Origin: BOG-1112 sp964611335
GTDB lineage: Bacteria > Bdellovibrionota_B > Oligoflexia > Oligoflexales > Bog-1112
Assembly (NCBI GenBank): GCA_964611335.1
Contig: CAZSXR010000001.1
Coordinates: forward strand, 434,001 to 498,000
DNA: 64,000 nucleotides
Direction: 5' to 3'
Under the pieces are notes generated by a model. It worked only from the letters and a program-made list of their open reading frames with translations, was not told the DNA's origin and searched no databases. Shown here in pieces: positions 35,816-42,348 of the stretch. The position numbers and the translations under genes were made by a program. The number at the start of each line of letters is the position of its first letter. The stretch's first letter is position 1.

Positions 35816-36322
35816 TCAGTTGGCAGGAGAATTGCTTTTCATGGACAACATTTTTTCTCTGGCTCTTCGCTCCTGTTCCCTCCTTATCCTCATATTCAAA
35901 ACATCATTCTTGAAAACTACTGTTTGAACCATAAAATTTTTAAGCTCTGCATCTTCGTATTCTTTGAGGTCGTAATCTGGATCCTTTTTTTGAAATATAA
36001 ATTTTTTATAGTTTTCTATCGTAATAGTTACCTTTCCTATAGAAAATCTTTTTAGAAAACTGGGAAAGCAAAGAGATATATTTTGTCTAGATCTGTAGGT
36101 CTTTTCACCTCCAAAAACAACAGGAGGAACTCGTCTATTTTCTAGGGCATTCGAAATGACTATGCATGAGCTTTTTATTTTATCACTCGAATAGAGATAT
36201 ACGTTATAATAGTCTTTTTCAACTTTAAGAATTTCATCGATTATCCATTCAACTTCTGCATAAACTTGACTTGTAAAAAGAATCGCAAAAGACAGTGTGA
36301 AATGTTTTGCAAAAGACAGCAT
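35816..36322 (-). CDS. small secreted protein, unknown function
   Basis: 168 residues, signal peptide MLSFAKHFTLSFAILFTSQVYA; AAGGAG lies 6 nt before the ATG. The mature part is basic at its C-terminus (RREQERRAREKMLSMKS). Two Cys could form a disulphide. No family recognised. Confidence 0.75.
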   Translation of the reverse strand: MLSFAKHFTLSFAILFTSQVYAEVEWIIDEILKVEKDYYNVYLYSSDKIKSSCIVISNALENRRVPPVVFGGEKTYRSRQNISLCFPSFLKRFSIGKVTITIENYKKFIFQKKDPDYDLKEYEDAELKNFMVQTVVFKNDVLNMRIRREQERRAREKMLSMKSNSPAN

Positions 36323-36478
36323 GGAAACTCCTTTTTTTGTCCAGGCTTTCTCTTATAGTGGCTTGCAAATTCATCGTAAAGAAATTCCTGACTTCGGAGG
36401 TTTATGCGACTTTTGAGGAATTATTCTGAAAAATATGAGTGTAAAAAGATAAGCTAATTGTCTAGTTTTTATACATAA

Positions 36479-36507
36479 TTTTACCGCTATTGAAAATAGC
36501 GGTAAAA
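36479..36507. promoter_or_regulatory. perfect 13-bp inverted repeat upstream of kinase-like gene
   Basis: TTTTACCGCTATT and AATAGCGGTAAAA around GAA, 51 nt before the ATG at 36559. No T tract follows. The position suits an operator, or a terminator-like structure in the intergenic region 36323-36558. No matching regulator is seen nearby. Confidence 0.5.
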
Positions 36508-36558
36508 ACTTGTATACTCCTCAAGTTAAAAAATAACTCAAAAATTAAGAGTCCTCTT

Positions 36559-37320
36559 ATGTTAAAACTATATTACGTAGTTTTTCTCTTATTTATTTCT
36601 TCGTTATCCTTTGCTCAGGAACATCATGAATTATGTTTCAATGAGCACTCGGGTTTTAGCTCTACAGAACTTGAAATAATCCATGACTTCCTCTCTGAAC
36701 ACTGGGAAGATCTCGAAAGTCTCTCTCATTTCAAGGTCCCTTCTTCTTGGGAAGTTCTGGGAAACGGAAATTCCAAACATGCTTATGCTCATCCTTCCTT
36801 AACGAATCTGATTTTTAAATTCAGATATGTAGCCCGTTCTATAGAAGATCTAACTCCTGCCCTATTCAATGATCTGCAATCAGAGTTTGAAATCATCCAA
36901 GAGATTTCAGAATTTGTAAAAAAACATAGTTTGACCTCTATCAAGATTCCTAAAATCTTATTTATCAATTACATGAATTTAAAATTTCAAATTGTAGAGA
37001 GAATCAATCCTGAAAAAGATATGAGATCTCTTTTTTATTTTCATTCAGTTCAGGAGAGAGAAACAGCTCTGAGTCAATTAGAAGAACTTAAAATAATCTT
37101 CGGTTTTTGCGATATAGATCCTCGGATTGATCGTTTAAAAAACGTTTGGTGGGTGGAAGAAAAAACTGAAAAAACTCTCAGTCTTGTGCTTTACGACTTG
37201 AACTGCTTTCAAAATGAACCTCAATCTTTATATCATTATTTAATAATTGAAGCCGGATCATGCGTCGTTATCCTAGCTGTTGCTGCTTATTTATACCAGA
37301 GCTCCACTACGGCAAATTAA
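36559..37320 (+). CDS. secreted protein with degenerate kinase-like fold
   Basis: 253 residues from ATG 36559. Signal peptide MLKLYYVVFLLFISSLSFAQ. Residues ~64-220 recall a small protein kinase: glycine loop VLGNGNSKHAYAH (67-78), a Lys in a beta strand (LIFKFRY, Lys87), an acidic helix, a hinge-like LKFQIVERINPE, CDIDPRIDRLKNVWW in catalytic-loop position (Asp185/187, Asn195) and LVLYDLNCF (Asp213) in the place of DFG. The HRD His is absent, so it may be inactive or divergent. A C-terminal hydrophobic helix (GSCVVILAVAAYLY) suggests anchoring. Kinase assignment is inference. Confidence 0.6.
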   Translation: MLKLYYVVFLLFISSLSFAQEHHELCFNEHSGFSSTELEIIHDFLSEHWEDLESLSHFKVPSSWEVLGNGNSKHAYAHPSLTNLIFKFRYVARSIEDLTPALFNDLQSEFEIIQEISEFVKKHSLTSIKIPKILFINYMNLKFQIVERINPEKDMRSLFYFHSVQERETALSQLEELKIIFGFCDIDPRIDRLKNVWWVEEKTEKTLSLVLYDLNCFQNEPQSLYHYLIIEAGSCVVILAVAAYLYQSSTTAN

Positions 37321-37765
37321 ACAGATCAACTTTGCATCTTATGAAAATGACGGATTATATTCGCTTTTTTGTTTAGAGGCCTGGATCAAAGCCTATCAAA
37401 ACCGAGATATGAACTTATTTCAAACTGTGTTTTCAAAGTCTGAAAGCCATGTTTCTTGGGGGACAGGAAAAGACGAGCGGTTTGTCGGCCTTTCCCACTT
37501 TCTGAAATTCGTTGCGCGTGATTTTGAACAAAGTGATAGCGCGCAGTTGAAACTGCTAGATGCTTACACCGTTGTACATGAAAACTTCTCATGGGTGGCA
37601 GTAGACTTGGAAGTCAAAATAAGCATTAAAGGTGTGGAACACAGACTAGAAAATTTGAGAGGGACTGTGGTTCTAGCAAAAGAAAACGGTGCATGGCTCA
37701 TTGAACACATGCATGCATCATGGCCTTGTGTGAATCAGGAAGAAGGCCAGTCTTTTCCGGGTTAA
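37280..37765 (+). CDS. SnoaL/NTF2-like domain protein, 5' end uncertain
   Basis: Up to 161 residues. The fold-bearing part LEAWIKAYQNRDMNLFQTVF, then HVSWGTGKDERFVGL, FSWVAVDLEVKISIKG and LIEHMHASWP reads as a DUF4440/SnoaL-3-type cone-fold domain of about 120 residues. The only in-frame start giving the full domain is a TTG overlapping the previous gene by 41 nt. The first ATG (37410) would remove the first helix. Either it is translationally coupled from the TTG or the gene has lost its 5' end. Confidence 0.6.
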   Translation: MLLIYTRAPLRQIKQINFASYENDGLYSLFCLEAWIKAYQNRDMNLFQTVFSKSESHVSWGTGKDERFVGLSHFLKFVARDFEQSDSAQLKLLDAYTVVHENFSWVAVDLEVKISIKGVEHRLENLRGTVVLAKENGAWLIEHMHASWPCVNQEEGQSFPG

Positions 37766-37832
37766 AGGAACCTTGCTTTTCCTTGATAAGTTCGTTAGTA
37801 GAAATCCTCAAATTTGCTTTTGGAGTTAGGCT

Positions 37833-39365
37833 ATGAAGAGGTTTTTTTTATGTTCCGCGCTTATGTTAACTTCGCTTGAAATCTCAGCAAAAGAAGAATC
37901 TAAACCTTGCTACACAAAGTTGAGTGAAGTCCTCAATTGCTTTATGAAGCATGACGACGGTGTTTTCAAATATCAGCTACTTTCAAAGACACAAGAAAAC
38001 GGTCTTAGTATTGAAAAATATATCTTCGATTCTCAAATCTGGCCTGTTGATTTTGATGCCGACATTCCCTCTACAACCTGGCAACACAGACTGCATGTTT
38101 ATATTCCTGACACTCTTTCAAAAGAAACAAACAAAATTCTTTTGTTTGTAGGTGCAGGTTATAACTATAACACTGAAGGCAAAGCAGAGACCTTCGATGC
38201 AAAAGAAAATTTGAAATACAAAGATATTGCTCTTGAAAACCAGGCTATAGTCGTAGCTCTCTACGATGTCCCTAATCAGTATTTAGCAATGAACAAAACT
38301 TTTAAGAAAGAAGATCAGTTCCTTGCTTACACCTACAAAAAAGTTATGGAAAGCCCACTGAAAAATGGCTATTTAGCGGGGCATTTGCCTATGGCAAAAG
38401 CCATAGTCAAAGCGATGGATGCTGCACAGAGCATTGTCAGTGAACATATTCAGAAACCTCGTTTTGTTCTATCAGGGGCTTCTAAAAGAGCTTGGGCTAT
38501 TTGGCTTGCAAATTTGGAAGACACAAGAGTTGATGCAATAGCTCCTGTTGTTCTTGATGTTTTGAACACTCAGAAGTCCATACTTCATATCTGTGAGGTT
38601 TATAAATCCTGTCCCTATGCTTTGAGAGATTATGAGGCAGAAGGTCTTACAGATAAAATAGCTTCAAAAGAATTCGCAGATTTGATGAAGATCGAAGATC
38701 CTTATTCTTATCTCGGATCAGATTATGATCCGAAATACAAGATAAGAATGGCCGTTCCTAAGTTGTTGATTCAATCGAGTGGAGATAATTTTTTTGTTCC
38801 TGATTCTTCCAAATTCTATTTTAAAGACTTACCAGGAACTGAAAATTATATCCGGTACCTTCCTAATACTATGCATTACCTTGGAGGAAATTCTATCAGT
38901 GATAGAACGAGAGCTATGCAGACAGTGAATGATGCAGTGAATGCTTATTTTTCTACAAGGATACACGAGATCTCATTGCCTAAGCTAGAGTGGACTTATG
39001 AAGAAACGAAGATTGTTTTAAAGACTTCTTTGAAACCTAAAAAGATAAGAGTGTGGACTGCGTTTAACAAAGATAGAGATTTTCGTTTTTTAAATAGCAT
39101 TTCATGGTGGCATTCGGGTTGGAAACTTTTCTTGTCTTTGTTTACTAAAGATCTCTGTGATGCTTGCTATGTTCCCAAAGATGTGGATTTCAGTTGCAAA
39201 GAGTTTGGTGAATGCAATGTTGATATCACACTGCCACTTTCAAAAGAAGAAACATACAGAGCTTCTTTTGTAGAAGTGATACACGAAGTGGCAGATCGTG
39301 AGTTTATAACGACATCCGAAGTTCATGTAGATATTTTGTGTCCTAATCCGCTTTCTTTAAGATAA
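37833..39365 (+). CDS. secreted PqaA-type (PhoPQ-activated pathogenicity-related) alpha/beta hydrolase
   Basis: 510 residues, signal peptide ~1-19. It matches the PqaA family in order: TTWQHRLHVYIPD, KILLFVGAGYNYN, AIVVALYDVPNQYLAM, EDQFLAYTYKKVME, KAIVKAMDAAQSIV, FVLSGASKRAWAIWLA (Ser of the GxSxxG-like elbow), PVVLDVLNTQKS and SGDNFFVPDSSKFYFKDLPG with NTMHYLGG supplying the Asp/His region. Family length is ~450-520, so it is complete. In Salmonella pqaA is PhoP-activated and linked with antimicrobial-peptide resistance. Here its role is unknown, but export fits envelope or host-interface action. Confidence 0.88.
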   Translation: MKRFFLCSALMLTSLEISAKEESKPCYTKLSEVLNCFMKHDDGVFKYQLLSKTQENGLSIEKYIFDSQIWPVDFDADIPSTTWQHRLHVYIPDTLSKETNKILLFVGAGYNYNTEGKAETFDAKENLKYKDIALENQAIVVALYDVPNQYLAMNKTFKKEDQFLAYTYKKVMESPLKNGYLAGHLPMAKAIVKAMDAAQSIVSEHIQKPRFVLSGASKRAWAIWLANLEDTRVDAIAPVVLDVLNTQKSILHICEVYKSCPYALRDYEAEGLTDKIASKEFADLMKIEDPYSYLGSDYDPKYKIRMAVPKLLIQSSGDNFFVPDSSKFYFKDLPGTENYIRYLPNTMHYLGGNSISDRTRAMQTVNDAVNAYFSTRIHEISLPKLEWTYEETKIVLKTSLKPKKIRVWTAFNKDRDFRFLNSISWWHSGWKLFLSLFTKDLCDACYVPKDVDFSCKEFGECNVDITLPLSKEETYRASFVEVIHEVADREFITTSEVHVDILCPNPLSLR

Positions 39366-39371
39366 GATGTT

Positions 39372-39668
39372 TTAAACTTCGACTTCTATTCTTCCATTAC
39401 GGATACGAGGTTTAAAAATTTCAATGTCTTCTACTGCTGGGCTCAGAGTGACTTTACCTGTTCGTATGGCGAATTGTGTTCCATGTCTAGGACATACGAT
39501 TTCGTTCTCTTCGAGTTTTCCCTCGTAAAGACTTTCTCCATCATGTGTACAAGCTCCTCTATGGCATAGAATTCACCGTTTAAGTTAAATACGATGATAT
39601 CGAAATGACCATGTTTTAGAAGTCTCCTGGATCCTGGGAAAAGTTCGTTGAGAGTCTTTACATAAATG
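39372..39668 (-). pseudogene. Rieske [2Fe-2S] ferredoxin-like protein, frameshifted
   Basis: The minus strand gives TLNELFPGSRRLLKHGHFDI then IVFNLNGEFYAIE in one frame. A frameshift leads to ACTHDGESLYEGKLEENEIV then CPRHGTQFAIRTG and KVTLSPAVEDIEIF. The two Rieske boxes C-x-H and C-x2-H are intact, but no single frame spans the gene and no start codon is found. It probably was a small ferredoxin subunit of about 95 residues. Confidence 0.75.
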
Positions 39669-39712
39669 GTTCAAGACAGCTCTTGGAAAGATGACCGAAA
39701 ACTTCTGACTTC

Positions 39713-39886
39713 GCAGAGCAGATCCAATTGATTCTTAAATTTATGCATAGCAAAGGTATCTACCATTTCGACAGTCATTTTTATAATATTCTCTCAGATG
39801 GAACTTCTTTGTATTTTACAGATTTTGGTTTGACCAATGATTTGGAATTTAAATTTTCTGGTGGAAACTGCGCAGGAAAGGTTTAG
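39713..39886 (+). pseudogene. protein-kinase catalytic-loop fragment
   Basis: A start-less frame encodes LILKFMHSKGIYHFDSHFYN then ILSDGTSLYFTDFGLTNDLE, containing the HxD...N catalytic loop (YHFDSHFYN) and the DFG motif (TDFGLT) of a eukaryotic-type protein kinase. It is cut by dispersed repeat copy E, whose first bases finish the frame. The N- and C-lobes are otherwise gone. Confidence 0.65.
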
Positions 39887-39949
39887 TGTGTAGGTTGATA
39901 TTCAAAACAGAGATGGCGTGGTAAGTCTCAGGAAGGGAGTGTGCTTATT
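39859..39949 (+). repeat. dispersed ~92-bp repeat, copy E
   Basis: TGGTGGAAACTGCGCAGGAA, then AGGTTTAGTGTGTAGG, GATATTCAAAACAGAGATGG, GTAAGTCTCAGGAAGGGAG and TGTGCTTATT. Closest to copy D. It truncates the kinase fragment. Confidence 0.85.
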
Positions 39950-40022
39950 CCTCTTATTCACTCTGCGTAAAAAAAAAATTCTTAGGGCGCAAAGTGAACC
40001 AGAGGAGAAGGGAAATGTCTTT

Positions 40023-40051
40023 ATAACTAAAATCCCAAGGATTTTAGTTAT
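40023..40051 (+). terminator. possible plus-strand terminator hairpin
   Basis: A 13-bp perfect stem ATAACTAAAATCC/GGATTTTAGTTAT with loop CAA, followed on the plus strand by ACTTGTTTTTT. It overlaps the stop codon of the minus-strand gene at 40048. No active plus-strand gene precedes it, so it may be left from a decayed one. Confidence 0.5.
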
Positions 40052-40629
40052 ACTTGTTTTTTCAAATTATCCACTATCACTTCTTCAAGACCACTTAAAC
40101 CATAATGAGATCTTATTTTTTTCTGAAGAATATACATCGTAAGAAAAGGTGCAGCTGTCACTGCAAGCCACGTTCCTGCGGTTATAACGAAAGATCCTGT
40201 TACATCATATGCCGAAGAAGCGTATTTATGCTCTGTTGGCTCCAGTTCTAAAGGCCTCACAAAATCAGAAAAGTTCACTGTCTTAATTGAGGTTTCCGTA
40301 CATAGAAATAGGTCTCTTTCCCACTCGCAGTTATCCGCAATACTTGGTAGTCCCAAAAAGCAGTACACACCACCTTCATGGAGAATCAAGACTGATATTA
40401 GTCCTGTTGTATATGCATAAGCTATACCTGCGTTATATGCTCTTGATGTTAGATCTATAATACACTGCGATCCAAAGTCATATGCGACACTCACAAATTC
40501 AGTTGCAAGGTCTGACCCCGTATTCAGCATTCTGGTTACAACGTTTGTTCTTCTTTTATGTTCAGCAAAACTTTGAAGAGGAAGAAGGATGGAAAATATC
40601 AAAATCCCAGCATGGACTTTTTTTAACAT
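40048..40629 (-). CDS. exported or membrane protein, unknown function
   Basis: 193 residues. Signal peptide MLKKVHAGILIFSILLPLQSFA, with AGGAG about 5 nt before the ATG. Two more hydrophobic stretches (GIAYAYTTGLISVLILHEGGVY; FVITAGTWLAVTAAPFLTMYIL). Several Cys. No family recognised. Confidence 0.75.
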   Translation of the reverse strand: MLKKVHAGILIFSILLPLQSFAEHKRRTNVVTRMLNTGSDLATEFVSVAYDFGSQCIIDLTSRAYNAGIAYAYTTGLISVLILHEGGVYCFLGLPSIADNCEWERDLFLCTETSIKTVNFSDFVRPLELEPTEHKYASSAYDVTGSFVITAGTWLAVTAAPFLTMYILQKKIRSHYGLSGLEEVIVDNLKKQV

Positions 40630-40835
40630 AAAAACTCCTGAATATATTGGTGAAGCCGCGTGTGTATATAATGCTCAATAAATAGTCAATCGATAAATTG
40701 AATGTGCCACTTAACATATATTTGTTTGTTATTTTATGTGGTTAGGGTCTTTTGAGTTTCTTATAATATGGAATTATCTTGATTGGTCTCTTCAGATTTA
40801 AGAGGGAAAAGAAAGACAGACTTAAAAAAGCTAAA

Positions 40836-41585
40836 TCAGTTACCTGAAATCACTACACCAGAGACTCCAAGATGACTATTGCCGTCATTTACTTCAAGAG
40901 TAGCTACATAGCTTTGCGCGTTTCCATAAGCTTCTGTGTTACTAATCCATAGGTCACCAAAATTTACATAACCGTTGGCATCGGTCATTGAATTTTTAAC
41001 CAGTCTCTGACTTGATAGACTATTGACGTATAAACTGGCAGTTGTGTTAGGTTTCAATTTTTGAGCAAAGACAGAGACAGTTCCACCAGTCTGGCTTTTT
41101 TGTTTACTGCTCGCAACCAATCTGTCACTCCAATAAGATCTGTAGAGAACGGGGAAAGTACCTTTATCCCAAGTGGCACCTGTTTTATAGATGATTTTTC
41201 CATGTTCAAAGTTACTGACTCTTCCACCTGTGTAAGGTTGCTCATCTGTTTTAGGAAAGCCCATGGCTTTTGTTCCGCCCACAGCGTCAAAGTGTATACG
41301 AATGAAACCTTGCACAATATGCGCACCTGTTCCGCCGCATTCACTGATGAGGATAGCTGCCTGATTTTCTTTAGTGTAATTCTGGCGCCAACCACTTGTC
41401 AGGAGAAAATCGCCAATAGTCCCGATAACCTGTAAAGACCCTACCGGAGATCCTAGAAGCGATACATTTGCATTATATTTTGTATTAATTTGGCTCTGTG
41501 CTTGGGCTGCTGTGAGGCATGCCGCTTGAAGATTGAGTGAGAGAAATCCAGAACATGCGACTAAACCCGCTAGAATTCGTTTCAT
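40836..41585 (-). CDS. secreted LGFP-repeat protein
   Basis: 249 residues, GGAGC 8 nt before the ATG. A signal peptide ends at NLQAAC (about residue 21). Residues ~85-140 contain IRIHFDAVGGTKAMGFPKTDE then RVSNFEHGKIIYKTGA, the pattern of an LGFP repeat, known from cell-envelope proteins of actinobacteria and from secreted hydrolases. The C-terminal ~90 residues (TVSVFAQKLKPNTTASLYVN) look like a beta-sandwich domain. Likely an envelope or extracellular binding protein. Confidence 0.8.
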   Translation of the reverse strand: MKRILAGLVACSGFLSLNLQAACLTAAQAQSQINTKYNANVSLLGSPVGSLQVIGTIGDFLLTSGWRQNYTKENQAAILISECGGTGAHIVQGFIRIHFDAVGGTKAMGFPKTDEQPYTGGRVSNFEHGKIIYKTGATWDKGTFPVLYRSYWSDRLVASSKQKSQTGGTVSVFAQKLKPNTTASLYVNSLSSQRLVKNSMTDANGYVNFGDLWISNTEAYGNAQSYVATLEVNDGNSHLGVSGVVISGN

Positions 41586-42088
41586 AAACTTTGCTCCAAA
41601 ATTTAAATATTTTCTTAGTAATTTTTAATAATAAAGTTTCGGAAGGCGCAATACGCATTTTTGTCATAGATAACTTTTAAGGGAGGACATTCATGGGAAC
41701 AAAGCTGCTACTCTATGTGTAATGCCTAAGAGTTAACCTTTTTTTGAAAAATACATGAAATGCGTGGAGAGATAGAACCACAAATGCTAAAGTACTGTCC
41801 TTCCAATGCTTCATGATCATTGAAACAATTAAAGATTTTTTCTCTAACTCAAGAATAGGATAAAAATAAGGACATAGAAAGTGGATTCTTATGCATTAAT
41901 TGAAATGGATGGGAATGTTTATTTTTTATTTGAAGGAATGATTTTTTAAAAATATTTTTACAATATTGGATAGCTGGGCAGGAGAATGTCTACCCGAGTT
42001 TAAAAAAATATCAAATAGAATAGTAGACTTCCGCAAAAAATCGGACTCACGGAAGTGTTAATATACTGATCCTTCAAAGAGTATGATT

Positions 42089-42256
42089 ATGAGTAAGAAA
42101 TCCCCAAGAAAGTTTGATTTAGAATTTAAAAGACAGAATGTTAGCTAAGTGATCGACACAGGTCTAACAAAGTTTGAAGTTGCTAGACGCTTAGACACGA
42201 GCCCTGCTGTGATGATATATGTTCATTTCTGGTGTCCTGAGTTCTACTACCTCTAG
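42089..42256 (+). pseudogene. IS3-type OrfA transposase remnant
   Basis: MSKKSPRKFDLEFKRQNVS then TAA, VIDTGLTKFEVARRLDTSPA. This is the helix-turn-helix start of IS3-family OrfA proteins with a premature stop, and the rest is missing. It lies in the gene-poor interval 41586-42348, where I see nothing else recognisable. Confidence 0.65.
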
Positions 42257-42348
42257 TAGACCATCACAAACACAACCTTGTTATTTACGTAAAGCAGTAA
42301 ACTGTATGATCGCATTACCCTCCATTTTTTTAGGTCGCTAGGAGTTTT

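Noticed and set aside
20468..39949. CRISPR array as explanation for the dispersed repeats
   Set aside because: Copies are ~92 bp, kilobases apart, imperfect and without regular spacers; no cas genes in the window.
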